Counted from the stretch's first letter, positions 43,945-53,909 are shown. The stretch: DNA of 64,000 nucleotides from Cyclobacteriaceae bacterium (GCA_019638355.1 JAHBTY010000001.1:744001-808000), one strand, 5' to 3'. Notes: generated by a model from the letters alone, not told the origin. Numbers and translations are program-made.

Positions 43945-46107
43945 ATGAAATTTTATAATAAAATAGCCTTAGTGGTGGGTATTGTGTTGGCTTCTTCCTG
44001 TACGCTTGATCTACGTGAAGACCCGAATGTAGTACAACCGAACCAGGTATTACCAAGTTTGTTGCTTAACTCGATACAACGGCAATTACCTATTATATTT
44101 AATGCCGCCAACACCAGTGGTGCCCAGATGACGCGCTTGTTAAATGGTGCGGGATCAATATATCAGGTGGCTACTACACCCGAAACCTTTAATGGTCTTT
44201 GGTCAACAGCTTATGCGGGTATTCTTACAGATACCAATGATTTGATCAAAATAGCAGATGAAAATGGTTTTGCACGCCATGCAGGAATTGCACGGGTTAT
44301 CCAATCCTATACACTACTACTGCTGGTTGATATGTTTGGCGATGTCCCTTTTTCTCAAGCATTTCAAGGTGCGAGTAATTTTAATCCTCCTGCTGACAAT
44401 GCGGCTCAGATTTATGATTATGTATTAACTACACTTGATAAAGCGAAGCTTGATTTGACTACCCCGGCAATTACAGCAAATCCAGCAGGTTACTTGAATC
44501 TTTCCCCTACTATTAACGATCAATATTACGACAATAATTACGGAAAGTGGGTTAAGTTGATCAACTCTCTTAAACTGAAAACGTTTCTAAATTTAAGGTT
44601 AACTCAACCAGCTATAGCAACCGCTGGAATTGATGCTGTACTTGCAGACGCAGGTGGTATTATTACTGCTGCCGATGAAAGTTTCATTTGGAGATACGGA
44701 ACCACAACCTCCGACCCTGATGCCAGACACCCTAGATTTACCGCCCAATATCCAGGAGGTGGTGGCGACTATCAATCAAATTGGTTGATGTGGCACATGT
44801 TTCATGCCTACAATGCGAGTCAGGCTGGTGGCCCGGGAGATCCACGTATGAGATTCTATTTCTATCGCCAGGTTACACAAAATACCACCAGCTCAAACGA
44901 GTTAAGATGTTTAACTGAGAGTACGCCCGATCATTATCCCTCGGCTACACCTTCTGCAATATTGGATAACCCAATTGCAGGCCGTCCGCCTATGGGGGTG
45001 GCAGCGAATCACCCAACCAACAGCCCTACCAATCCTGCCTGGTCAAGAACTTTCTGCGTTCCTACCGATAGAGGATATTGGGGACGCGACCACGTAGATC
45101 CCCAGGGAATTCCGCCAGATGGTCAATTACGCACTGCTTATGGCCCTTATCCGGTGGGGGGAAGATTTGATAATAATTCAGCAACAGGAGTAACAGCTAC
45201 AGTCGGAATGAGGGGTGCAGGTATGCAACCCATGTTAATGCGCTCACATGTACAATTCATGCTTGCAGAGGCGAAACTTACACTTAACATTGCTAATGCA
45301 GTAACTGCCAAGGATCGCTATCTTAATGGTATTAATTACTCATTTGCTGATGTGCGTGCGTGGTCTGTAAATGGCACGCTCGGAACCACCTCCAGCGTGG
45401 CAGCAGCTCCCAATGAGGGCACAACCATTGAAAGTTTCTATTCATTAAATTATGTAGGAAACTTTACTACTCCTGTAAGGGTAGCTACCACAGCTAACCT
45501 TACTGCATTGAGCGGTAATCTTACTGTAGATGGTGTTACTCTGAATGATGGTGACAGGGTTTTGGTGAAAAACCAAACACCGGCTACTAATAATGGAATT
45601 TATGTAGTTGCTGCCGGTGCTTGGACACGTGCCACAGATGCAGATGCCAGTGGTGAATTGGTAGGTCAGGCAGTTTTAGTAAATGAAGGTAATGCCAATG
45701 CCGGAACAAGATGGAAACAAACTACTACGGGTACTATTACTTTAGGTACTACTAACATAGTTTGGGCACTGAATGTTAGTTATACAGTTGATGTTAATAA
45801 TTATGTTGCTGCTGCAGAAGCTGCCTTTGATAACAGATTAGCAGTTTCAAATGAGGAGGCATTAAACTACGTAGCACGTGAGTTTTGGGTAGCGTTGGTT
45901 GGAAATGGTTATGAAGCTTATAACCTTTACCGCAGAACCGGTAAACCTACAGGTATGCAACCAGTAATTAACCCATCTCCGGGAAATTTTCCTCGTAGTT
46001 TCTGGTATCCGGCAAACTATGCTAACCTGAACAATACCGTAACACAAAAGCCTAATTTGGCAGTAACTGTTTTTTGGGATACCAATTCCACTAACCTGAA
46101 CTTCTAA
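43945..46107 (+). CDS. SusD/RagB-like lipoprotein with an inserted phage-fibre-like domain
   Basis: A 720-residue surface lipoprotein (signal ending VLASSC, Cys19) that caps the SusC barrel and binds substrate. SusD features include SYTLLLLVDMFGDVPFSQA near 121-139, the KWVKLINSLKLK helix near 201 and YNLYRRTGKPTGMQPVINPSP near 659-679. Between the helices ending near residue 505 and starting near 615 there is an extra domain (about 511-607) with VDGVTLNDGDRVLVKNQT and NNGIYVVAAGAWTRATDADA, typical of phage tail-fibre modules. The second SusD (576 residues) lacks it. Coupled to the SusC gene 19 bases upstream. Confidence 0.93.
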   Translation: MKFYNKIALVVGIVLASSCTLDLREDPNVVQPNQVLPSLLLNSIQRQLPIIFNAANTSGAQMTRLLNGAGSIYQVATTPETFNGLWSTAYAGILTDTNDLIKIADENGFARHAGIARVIQSYTLLLLVDMFGDVPFSQAFQGASNFNPPADNAAQIYDYVLTTLDKAKLDLTTPAITANPAGYLNLSPTINDQYYDNNYGKWVKLINSLKLKTFLNLRLTQPAIATAGIDAVLADAGGIITAADESFIWRYGTTTSDPDARHPRFTAQYPGGGGDYQSNWLMWHMFHAYNASQAGGPGDPRMRFYFYRQVTQNTTSSNELRCLTESTPDHYPSATPSAILDNPIAGRPPMGVAANHPTNSPTNPAWSRTFCVPTDRGYWGRDHVDPQGIPPDGQLRTAYGPYPVGGRFDNNSATGVTATVGMRGAGMQPMLMRSHVQFMLAEAKLTLNIANAVTAKDRYLNGINYSFADVRAWSVNGTLGTTSSVAAAPNEGTTIESFYSLNYVGNFTTPVRVATTANLTALSGNLTVDGVTLNDGDRVLVKNQTPATNNGIYVVAAGAWTRATDADASGELVGQAVLVNEGNANAGTRWKQTTTGTITLGTTNIVWALNVSYTVDVNNYVAAAEAAFDNRLAVSNEEALNYVAREFWVALVGNGYEAYNLYRRTGKPTGMQPVINPSPGNFPRSFWYPANYANLNNTVTQKPNLAVTVFWDTNSTNLNF
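45475..45765 (+). other. Phage tail-fibre-like domain inside the SusD gene
   Basis: Residues about 511-607 of the SusD-like protein: VRVATTANLTALSG, then VDGVTLNDGDRVLVKNQT, NNGIYVVAAGAWTRATDADA and NEGNANAGTRWKQTTTGTIT. The words GDRVLVKNQ, NGIYVV and W-x-RA-x-DAD recur in tail-fibre and related adhesin modules; the family link is from memory. The frame is continuous, and codon use looks like the flanks. Confidence 0.75.
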
Positions 46108-46126
46108 ATCTTTAAGAATGATTTCT

Positions 46127-47488
46127 ATGAAAGTGAATAAATTTTTAGCAGTTGGAATTCTCGCAGCCGGAGGATTTATATCATCCTGCGAACCCAACGA
46201 AGATTTGTATCCATTGCCATACGATAACCGGGCAACCGGCTCGTACTTGCGCGTGATTAAGATAACCTCAAACGTGTGGGATTTGGACGACCTGGCCAAC
46301 AGTGGTTTCGAAGCCGTTTATGAATCGGTAGATAGGAACTTTGGTGCTGATTTGGATCGGGTAGAGTTTTACGCAACTCACCGAAATGGAGCTACCGGTT
46401 TTATTACAAACGAGGTTTTGGTTAAAACCCTGACGGCAGCGCAAATGGGTTTTGCAAAAGTTCCTGAACCAACGTATAGCGACTATTTGCGTTCCGGCCC
46501 TATTAAAGTTACAGCTCAGGAAACACTGGATGCGCTGGCAACTTTAACTACCGATCCAGATGGTACAACCTGTAGTAATATCTTTCCAGATGTTTGCCCT
46601 GCAGTTGCATTTCCCGGTTCGTTAGCGGTCAATGACCGTATTATCTTCAGGGTTAAAATTTACGACAAACAAGGTCGTGGGTTTACCGTAAATAATCCGC
46701 AAGTTACCGCCTCGCCACGTTTGGGCAATTCGAATGAGGCTAACATTACGCCAAACCTGACAGGTGGTTTATTTTACAATAGCCCGATGATTTATACCCA
46801 GCTAATTCAACGTATAACCACAACAGGAAATGCGAATGCTTACACAGGAACCTATCGTATGTCGCAGGTAGCTCGTTGGCAGCCTGATCATACCCCTGAT
46901 CAACACGGTGCATTTCCACAGAAGTGGTTGCGTGAGTTTGTGTTTGGTAGTTCAGCAACAGATTCCTCTCAAACAGTTACCCTGGAAAAAGTACCCGGTG
47001 GCTTACCAACCGAAAGACAGTTTACTTGTCGCTACCGTGGGCAAACTATTACCATGAAGGTAAATTTTGAGCAAGCCGTATTGAATGTTAATGGTGCAGG
47101 TTTTGCGGGGACTCCTGCACCTGCTGCTTTGGTTACCATGCAAACAGCAACTGCTTCGGGTGGCTTGGGTTTCCCTGCAGGTACCACCAACGCCAACCTG
47201 GGAACAATTTTCGTTCCGTTGCTTAATACTACACAACGCTGTACTTCGGAGCGGGAGTTTTTTGTTACAACTCCATTGGCAGGAGCCTTTGCTGGTGTTT
47301 CTACTCTACCTGTTGGTGTTCCGCGCAGGGCCCATCCAAACAGGGGCTATTATAGGTTTGACCGCGATGGGTTAACACCTGGTGATGTGTTTACCATTAC
47401 AGTTGATGACGATGCGGATGAGTATGGCAGAAGAAACGGATATTGCAACTGGTACACACGCATACAATTAACCCTAACTAAGTTGTAA
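46127..47488 (+). CDS. Lipoprotein of the first SusC/SusD triad (SusE/F-like position)
   Basis: A 453-residue lipoprotein (signal ending GGFISSC, Cys near residue 21). Beta-rich, with DRVEFYATHRNG, VNDRIIFRVKIYDKQGRGF and YTGTYRMSQVARW blocks and a Cys-containing end (GYCNWYTRIQL). The same blocks in the same order, weakly alike, occur in the third gene of the second triad, so both are probably one family. Likely a surface glycan or peptide binding protein by position. ATG at 46127 gives a normal signal peptide; 46118 is also possible. Confidence 0.78.
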   Translation: MKVNKFLAVGILAAGGFISSCEPNEDLYPLPYDNRATGSYLRVIKITSNVWDLDDLANSGFEAVYESVDRNFGADLDRVEFYATHRNGATGFITNEVLVKTLTAAQMGFAKVPEPTYSDYLRSGPIKVTAQETLDALATLTTDPDGTTCSNIFPDVCPAVAFPGSLAVNDRIIFRVKIYDKQGRGFTVNNPQVTASPRLGNSNEANITPNLTGGLFYNSPMIYTQLIQRITTTGNANAYTGTYRMSQVARWQPDHTPDQHGAFPQKWLREFVFGSSATDSSQTVTLEKVPGGLPTERQFTCRYRGQTITMKVNFEQAVLNVNGAGFAGTPAPAALVTMQTATASGGLGFPAGTTNANLGTIFVPLLNTTQRCTSEREFFVTTPLAGAFAGVSTLPVGVPRRAHPNRGYYRFDRDGLTPGDVFTITVDDDADEYGRRNGYCNWYTRIQLTLTKL

Positions 47489-47508
47489 TTGTCTCAGCTT
47501 TAAAGTTA

Positions 47509-47536
47509 AAACCCTCTGAAAATTTTCAGAGGGTTT
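47509..47536 (+). terminator. Terminator of the first SusC/SusD operon
   Basis: AAACCCTCTGAAAA and TTTTCAGAGGGTTT form a 14-bp perfect palindrome followed by TTTGTTTT, 21 bases after the lipoprotein stop. Confidence 0.9.
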
Positions 47537-47687
47537 TTGTTTTACAGCAGTTGCCATTCGCCAATGATTTCAGCCATTTAACCTCAAAAACAATTGGTAG
47601 CGAAGATTACAGGCTAGAATACTTTTAGAAGAACAATTTTTTATTTATTTTTAAAAACCTAATATTTTAGTAACCTAAACCTAACCT

Positions 47688-50600
47688 ATGAAGAAGATTC
47701 TACTACTATGCTTCTCATTCGTTTTTGTGATCAATGTATGGGCACAAGAGCGGGTGGTTTCGGGAAAAGTAACATCCGCTGAAGACGGATCGGCTTTACC
47801 CGGTGTGAACGTAGTTCTGAAAGGAACTACCAATGGAACTGTTACCGATGCTGAAGGCGGTTACAGGCTTACGATCCCTGCCGCAGGCGGTTCGCTTACC
47901 TTTTCCTTCATTGGTTTTGCAACCAAAGAAGAATCAGTTGGCGAAAGATCAGTTGTAAACGTAACTATGAGCCTCGATGTGCAACAGTTGGGAGAAGTTG
48001 TTGTAACAGCGGTTGGTATCGAGCGCGATAAAAAGGCCCTTGGATATTCTGTAACCGGAGTTGGTGCCGAGCAAATTGCTCAACGATCGGAGGTTGATCC
48101 ACTACGGGCCTTACAGGGAAAAATGCCCGGTGTAAATATAGTTGGCGGTGGCGGTGCACCTGGTCAATCCACTAAAATCAATATCAGAGGTGCCTCTTCG
48201 CTAACCGGTAATACTCAACCATTATTTATTGTTGATGGTATTCCATTCGATAATTCAGTTAACGCTACGGGAGGCTCATCTGAAAATACGGTTTTTTCTA
48301 ACCGTGCCTTCGATATAGATCCCAACAATATTGAATCGTTCACTGTATTGAAGGGTGCAGCAGCGGCCGCTTTGTACGGATCGCGCGCCACCAATGGAGT
48401 TGTAGTTATAACTACCAAAGCTGGCAAGCGGAATGCAAAGAAGGGGCTGGAGATAACTTATAACGGTTCGCTCAACTTTCAGGAGATATCCGGTATTCCG
48501 AATTACCAGGATGTTTACACTCAAGGTTCTAATCAGGTATATAACGGTGGATTTATTGGTAACTGGGGAGCTCCTTTTGCTAATCATGTAGATGCATTGA
48601 ATGACAAATACGGAACTAACTATGTAAAGTATTTTGGTGTATATGGTGCCGGACCTAAAAACGGACAACCCTACCCCGATGGCACTGCTCCGCACCCGTT
48701 AACATCAAATAGTTTTGCTGTTAACCTTGGTTCGCGATCTTTATTTCCGAATTTGGTTGATGCAGATGGCTATCCGGTGCCTTACGAGATTAAACCTTAT
48801 GATATTGTAGGTGGATTTTTTCAAACCGGTAAACAAGTAGAAAATTCACTTAACATCTCGGCAGGAAGTGATAAAGCATCTGTTAACACAGGCTTTTCAA
48901 GAATGAATCAGGAAGGTATAGTTCCTAACCAAGAGGCAACCCGGACTACCCTCTATTTTGGTGGTAACGCACAATTGGAAAACGGGCTTTTTGTTTCAGG
49001 TAATGTGAACTATGTAAATACATTCCAGCAATCACCACAATCAGCAGCCAGTGCATTTAATGATTATTATGGTGGTGAAGGAGCGTCATCAATCTATGCC
49101 AGGATATTTTATTTGCCTCGTAATTATAACTTAAATGGACTTCCTTTTGAAAGCCCGGTAGATGGTTCTAATATGTTTTATCGCGCGTTGGACAATCCGC
49201 TATGGATTGCTAAGTATAATCTTTATACAAGCGATGTGAATCGGGTATATGGAAATATAACCGCCAAGTACGATGTAACCAGTTGGTTAGAGTTAATGGT
49301 GAAAGGTGGTGTCAATACCTACACTGAAAATAGGCGGAATATAAATCGTCCGGGTGGATCGTCTATTCCATTGGGTAGAGTTTGGACAGAAGATTTAACC
49401 AACACCGAACTTGACTTTAACTACATAGCTACGATTACAAAAGACTTTAGTGAGGATTTGGCCTTTAAGGCGTTGGTTGGATTCAATAACAACCAACGGG
49501 AATTAAGTCGCAAAAAAGTCACAGGAAATCAAATTATTCAACCTGGATTATACTTAACAAGTGCAACTTCACAACAAACAGTTAACTACGATTATTATCG
49601 GCTTAGAAGGTTATATGGTGCATACTTTGATATGTCTTTATCCTACAAGGATTATTTATTCCTGAATTTGGTTGGTCGTAACGATTGGTCGTCAACATTG
49701 CCCAAGAATAATAACAGTTATTTTTACCCGGGTGCGAGCGTATCCTTTATTTTTACCGATGCGCTATCAATATCCAGCAATATTCTTGATTATGGTAAGG
49801 TGCGAGCAGCAGTTACCAAAGTAGGTAACGATGCAAATCCATATTTAACCTTTACTAACTTTTTTATTGGTACTCCCTACACTACACCAAGCGGTACGTT
49901 TGTTAACAAAGGAGGCTTAAGTGATTTATCAGGTAACCCAAATCTTAAGCCTGAGTTTACTACAGAATACGAAGTTGGTACAGATCTGAAATTTTTAAAT
50001 AAAAAGATTGGATTAGATTTAACTTACTTCAATCGCCAGTCCACAGAACAGATAGCACTTGCCTCAGTGGCCCGGTCTTCAGGTTTTAGCCAGGAAGTAG
50101 TGAACGTGGGTAGATTGGATAATAAAGGTTGGGAAGTTGGACTGGAGATAATTCCGGTTGCAAACGATCAACTTCGTTGGTCAAGCTACTTTGCCTTTAC
50201 CCGCATCAGAACAGAAGTGGTAGATGCCGGCCCTACAGGCGAAATTTTTATTGGTGGTGCAGCTTCAACATTTGGCACTATTCATAGAAATGGCCAGCCT
50301 TATGGCCAGATTTTCGGAACTAAAAATGCACGCGATGAAGAAGGTAATTTGCTTATTGACAAAGATACGGGCCTTCCTTTCCCTGCTGCTCAATCGGGAA
50401 TAATTGGTAATCCTAACCCAGACTTTACACTGGGATGGACTAACACCCTTGAGTGGAAGAACTTTACATTAACAGCTTTGATAGATTGGAAACAGGGTGG
50501 TGATTTTTATTCATTTACTGGAGCATCGCTCTTGTTGCGCGGTCAACTTGGTTTCCAGGCCGATCGTGAAGCTTTGCGTGTAGTACCAGGGGTTTATGGA

Positions 50601-50993
50601 GACCCTGCAACATACGAAGCAATACTTGACGAGAACGGAAATAAGATCCGGAACACTACTGCGATTACAGCATTTGATTCGCACTTTACAAATGGCTGGG
50701 GTGCATACGGTCAAGATGAAGTAAATATTTACGATGGTACTGTAATCCGGTTGCGTGAGGTTAGTTTGGGTTACAGACTTCCTAAGTCAGTACTATCAAA
50801 AACTCCTTTTGGCTCGGCACGCTTCTCAATATCGGGAAGAAATTTATGGTGGAAGGCCCCTAACGTGTTGAAAGACCTCAATCTGGATCCGGAATTTTTA
50901 AGTGAAGCTTCCGACTCCAATATTCAAGGCTTTGAATATGGTGCTACGCCAACAACCAGGCGCTACGGTTTTAACATAACACTTACCTTCTAA
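47688..50993 (+). CDS. SusC/RagA-type TonB-linked outer membrane protein (second copy)
   Basis: An 1101-residue TonB-dependent receptor with the same layout: signal peptide to VWAQ, carboxypeptidase-D-like domain, plug (LGEVVVTAVGIERDKKALGYSV to about 250, with INIRGASSL and LYGSRATNGVVVITTK) and barrel ending NITLTF. The N-terminal ~110 codons and the last bases of the leader are nearly identical to the gene at 40683; the rest differs strongly. It begins a second SusC-SusD-lipoprotein triad. Substrate unknown. Confidence 0.95.
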   Translation: MKKILLLCFSFVFVINVWAQERVVSGKVTSAEDGSALPGVNVVLKGTTNGTVTDAEGGYRLTIPAAGGSLTFSFIGFATKEESVGERSVVNVTMSLDVQQLGEVVVTAVGIERDKKALGYSVTGVGAEQIAQRSEVDPLRALQGKMPGVNIVGGGGAPGQSTKINIRGASSLTGNTQPLFIVDGIPFDNSVNATGGSSENTVFSNRAFDIDPNNIESFTVLKGAAAAALYGSRATNGVVVITTKAGKRNAKKGLEITYNGSLNFQEISGIPNYQDVYTQGSNQVYNGGFIGNWGAPFANHVDALNDKYGTNYVKYFGVYGAGPKNGQPYPDGTAPHPLTSNSFAVNLGSRSLFPNLVDADGYPVPYEIKPYDIVGGFFQTGKQVENSLNISAGSDKASVNTGFSRMNQEGIVPNQEATRTTLYFGGNAQLENGLFVSGNVNYVNTFQQSPQSAASAFNDYYGGEGASSIYARIFYLPRNYNLNGLPFESPVDGSNMFYRALDNPLWIAKYNLYTSDVNRVYGNITAKYDVTSWLELMVKGGVNTYTENRRNINRPGGSSIPLGRVWTEDLTNTELDFNYIATITKDFSEDLAFKALVGFNNNQRELSRKKVTGNQIIQPGLYLTSATSQQTVNYDYYRLRRLYGAYFDMSLSYKDYLFLNLVGRNDWSSTLPKNNNSYFYPGASVSFIFTDALSISSNILDYGKVRAAVTKVGNDANPYLTFTNFFIGTPYTTPSGTFVNKGGLSDLSGNPNLKPEFTTEYEVGTDLKFLNKKIGLDLTYFNRQSTEQIALASVARSSGFSQEVVNVGRLDNKGWEVGLEIIPVANDQLRWSSYFAFTRIRTEVVDAGPTGEIFIGGAASTFGTIHRNGQPYGQIFGTKNARDEEGNLLIDKDTGLPFPAAQSGIIGNPNPDFTLGWTNTLEWKNFTLTALIDWKQGGDFYSFTGASLLLRGQLGFQADREALRVVPGVYGDPATYEAILDENGNKIRNTTAITAFDSHFTNGWGAYGQDEVNIYDGTVIRLREVSLGYRLPKSVLSKTPFGSARFSISGRNLWWKAPNVLKDLNLDPEFLSEASDSNIQGFEYGATPTTRRYGFNITLTF

Positions 50994-51022
50994 GTGTTTT
51001 TAACTTTTAATTTTTTAGAAAT

Positions 51023-52753
51023 ATGAAACTGAAAGGTTTAAGTATAATAATGGGCTTCGCCCTTCTATTTTCAGTGTCGAGTTGCGATTTGTTCGATCTG
51101 GATATTAACACAGATCCTAACAATCCTGCTACGGTTTCGCCAGCTTTGCTATTAACAAATGTTGAGGTGGATGGCATTGCCGGATTGGTTGGTAGCTTCA
51201 ATAATACCGGTATGGGCTTTGTTGTGCAGTCAACCGCAAGCGATAATTTTTTCTTCAATAATCAATCCTGGAACGGAACGTGGAATTTTTTCTACACGGG
51301 TCCACTAAAGGATTTGGATGAGTTGATAAAAATCGTTGAGGTTGATGCAAACGGAGATGGAAATGCCGATCAACCCCGATACCTGGGTATTGCACAAGTA
51401 CTAAAGGCTTATATGTTCAGCACCATGGTAGATTGGTGGGGTGCGGTTCCTTACTCTGAAGCTTTCAAGGGTAATGCTACTCCACAGATTAAGAATCCTG
51501 TTTATGACGATGATGCTGTTATATACGAAAATTGTATAGGCTTACTAAATAGTGCCATTGCCAATCTTGCATTGTCAAGCCCGGCTATAACAGGCGATGT
51601 AATCTATGGCGGTGATGCTACTAAATGGGCAAAAGCTGCCCGCTCACTAAAATTAAAGTTGCTATTGCAAACCAAAAATGTTCCGGCAATATCAGCGGAG
51701 GCAGCTAAATGCCCATCTTGTGGAAATGTTACAGAAATTCAAAGTTTAATAACAAATCAAGCTGGATTAATTACTGCCACAGCAGATGATTTTCAATTTC
51801 AGTTTAGCCCATCTATTTCTCCGGACTACCGGCACCCCAATTACGCAATGGGTGGAGCAAGTTATGGTGGGGGATACCTGGCTCACCAATTTATGTATGA
51901 GTTGTTGCGCAACAACGACCCCAGGCTTCCTTTCTATGTAAAGCGGCAAACTAAAACTGTACTTGATCCAAATGATGCTACCCAAAAGCAAACAATTCCA
52001 TGTTCGCAAAGAGCTGATTGTGTTTATGGGTATTTCCCGTTAAGTAATTTTGTTACCCAAGGAATTTATGGAAAATCGCCCAACGATTTAACCACAGCAG
52101 AAAGAGAATACCTGTCGGGCTTTTTTGGTCGCGATCGATCAGACCCATCAGGTGTACCCGATGATGCCGGTATCCGAACAGCGCATGGTTTATATCCGTA
52201 TGGCGGGCTTTACGATGATGCACCAGAACCTGCAAATCAGAATAAAGGCCGGGGCGATGGAATTTTCCCAATCGCTACCTCATGGATGGTGAAGTTTTGG
52301 CAAATTGAAGCAATGCTTACCTTGGGAGTAACTCATCCAACCTCCAGCCCTGCACAATTGTTAGATGCAGCCATGACTGAACAATTCGCAAAAGTGAACA
52401 CATTTGTAAGTAAAGATGCCGGTGCCGTAGCAATGGTACCAGCCGCAATTACCGCTTATAAAAATTTATGGGTCGCCAACTTTAACAGTGCGGCCTCAAA
52501 TAATGCAAAACTTGCAGTAGCATTAAAACAAGCGTGGTTTTGTAACTACGGTAATGGGTTAGAGTTGTATAATACATTCAGAAGAACCGGATTGCCATCA
52601 GACTTACAAATACCACTTCAGTTACCAGGTAATTTCGCTTTGAGGATACCCTACGCTCAGGATGAACTTAATTTAAATCCTAATACTCCGGTAATTGGAT
52701 ACGATCGACCTGAGTTTGCTGTATTTTGGGATGCATTGAAATTCCAGTTCTAA
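51023..52753 (+). CDS. SusD/RagB-like lipoprotein (second copy)
   Basis: A 576-residue surface lipoprotein (signal ending FSVSSC, Cys21). SusD features include KAYMFSTMVDWWGAVPYSEAF, ATKWAKAARSLKLKLLL and NGLELYNTFRRTGLPSDLQIP near the C-terminus. It has no tail-fibre-like insert, so it is the size reference for the first copy. It follows its SusC gene by 29 bases. Confidence 0.94.
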   Translation: MKLKGLSIIMGFALLFSVSSCDLFDLDINTDPNNPATVSPALLLTNVEVDGIAGLVGSFNNTGMGFVVQSTASDNFFFNNQSWNGTWNFFYTGPLKDLDELIKIVEVDANGDGNADQPRYLGIAQVLKAYMFSTMVDWWGAVPYSEAFKGNATPQIKNPVYDDDAVIYENCIGLLNSAIANLALSSPAITGDVIYGGDATKWAKAARSLKLKLLLQTKNVPAISAEAAKCPSCGNVTEIQSLITNQAGLITATADDFQFQFSPSISPDYRHPNYAMGGASYGGGYLAHQFMYELLRNNDPRLPFYVKRQTKTVLDPNDATQKQTIPCSQRADCVYGYFPLSNFVTQGIYGKSPNDLTTAEREYLSGFFGRDRSDPSGVPDDAGIRTAHGLYPYGGLYDDAPEPANQNKGRGDGIFPIATSWMVKFWQIEAMLTLGVTHPTSSPAQLLDAAMTEQFAKVNTFVSKDAGAVAMVPAAITAYKNLWVANFNSAASNNAKLAVALKQAWFCNYGNGLELYNTFRRTGLPSDLQIPLQLPGNFALRIPYAQDELNLNPNTPVIGYDRPEFAVFWDALKFQF

Positions 52754-52771
52754 CTAATTATGTTAAGGAAT

Positions 52772-53806
52772 ATGAAAATATTTAATAGATTTTTTGCTGT
52801 AACGATCTTAATGCTTACAGCCCTAATATCCTGTAAAGATGACTCTTTACAAATTGTACCCGAATGGGAGACAGGCGTAAATACCTATGCCACACTTAAG
52901 AATGGATCCTCTTCAGGGTTTGTAAATGGAAGTGGAACCACACCTGTAGAGGTTAATTTCCGGTGGATATCAATTGACGGAGCCAATACGGTTAATAAGG
53001 TTGAGTTTTTCATCTTGTTTAATGAAACTTATGTTGATCCGGATGGAAATTCCAAACTTGTAAGACACGGAGGAACAGAAGGAAAGCTGATAAAGACAAT
53101 TGAAGGAGCAGCAGTGCCTGCTAACCGGGCTGATGTATCCGTTTCGATAACACCCGCTGAGGTGTACAACCTTTATAAGGATAACACTTATAATTATTGC
53201 GGAACAGCTGTGCCGGTTTTTAACAATAGCCTTAAACCAACGCGTACGGCAAGTGTACCATTTATTCCAGGCGATTCGTTCACTTTACGTTGGGTGGTTT
53301 ATACGGTTGATGGCCGGAAATTTGATTCCTGGTCGCCTAGCGTTTGTACTGAATTCCCAGGCTCAAATTGTAATTTCGGTTGGGCTATTAATTGTCCGTC
53401 TGATTTGGGTGGTACTTACAGTTATGTAACAACAAACATAAAGGAGGCAGGTAGCCCCGTGGCCGGTACTATTAATGGAACAGGTACACTTTCGGTTGCA
53501 TCGGCTGGTAGTTACCGATTTACTGATTTTTCATTTGGGGTATTCGACTTTGTGTATGGTGATGATCCTGCCCTGGGTACGCTTACCTTGAGCGATGCCT
53601 GTGGATTTCTTACCTATAAGGGTACTGACCAGTACGGTGCGGCTTATGGAATTTATACGCTCACGGTACTGAGTGTTACACCAACTGCCCTTACCATAGA
53701 TTGGTCGAACAATTATGGCGATGCCGGGCGCACAGTAATAACCAGAACAGATGCCAAAACCTGGCCCAACACCTTAACCACAACACCAAGTGGTTCCTGT
53801 AATTAG
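52772..53806 (+). CDS. Lipoprotein of the second SusC/SusD triad
   Basis: A 344-residue lipoprotein (signal MKIFNRFFAVTILMLTALISC, Cys21). ATG at 52772 is favoured over 52760 since AAGGA lies just before it. Blocks NKVEFFILFNETYV, GDSFTLRWVVYTVDGRKF and LGGTYSYVTTNI parallel those of the first triad's lipoprotein, in the same order; the C-terminal half is beta-rich. Probably a surface substrate-binding protein; function unproven. Confidence 0.78.
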   Translation: MKIFNRFFAVTILMLTALISCKDDSLQIVPEWETGVNTYATLKNGSSSGFVNGSGTTPVEVNFRWISIDGANTVNKVEFFILFNETYVDPDGNSKLVRHGGTEGKLIKTIEGAAVPANRADVSVSITPAEVYNLYKDNTYNYCGTAVPVFNNSLKPTRTASVPFIPGDSFTLRWVVYTVDGRKFDSWSPSVCTEFPGSNCNFGWAINCPSDLGGTYSYVTTNIKEAGSPVAGTINGTGTLSVASAGSYRFTDFSFGVFDFVYGDDPALGTLTLSDACGFLTYKGTDQYGAAYGIYTLTVLSVTPTALTIDWSNNYGDAGRTVITRTDAKTWPNTLTTTPSGSCN

Positions 53807-53826
53807 AATTCAAAACAGTAATAAAG

Positions 53827-53859
53827 AAAAAATGGGGATTGTTACAATCCCCATTTTTT
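53827..53859. terminator. Terminator of the second SusC/SusD operon
   Basis: AAAAAATGGGGATTGT, one-base loop, ACAATCCCCATTTTTT: a 16-bp perfect palindrome with T-tract, 20 bases after the lipoprotein stop. It may also serve accD from the other side. Confidence 0.92.
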
Positions 53860-53909
53860 ATTACCCTAGGAAGATGCTGAACAAATTAGCTAGCTCAGAA
53901 GGCATTCCT

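Noticed and set aside
45475-45765. Prophage remnant as the explanation for the fibre-like domain
   Set aside because: The frame is continuous with SusD on both sides and no other phage gene is nearby.
40683-48010. Assembly duplication as the cause of the repeated SusC 5' ends
   Set aside because: The copies differ at many positions, including amino acids, and have distinct downstream sequence, so both are real genes.
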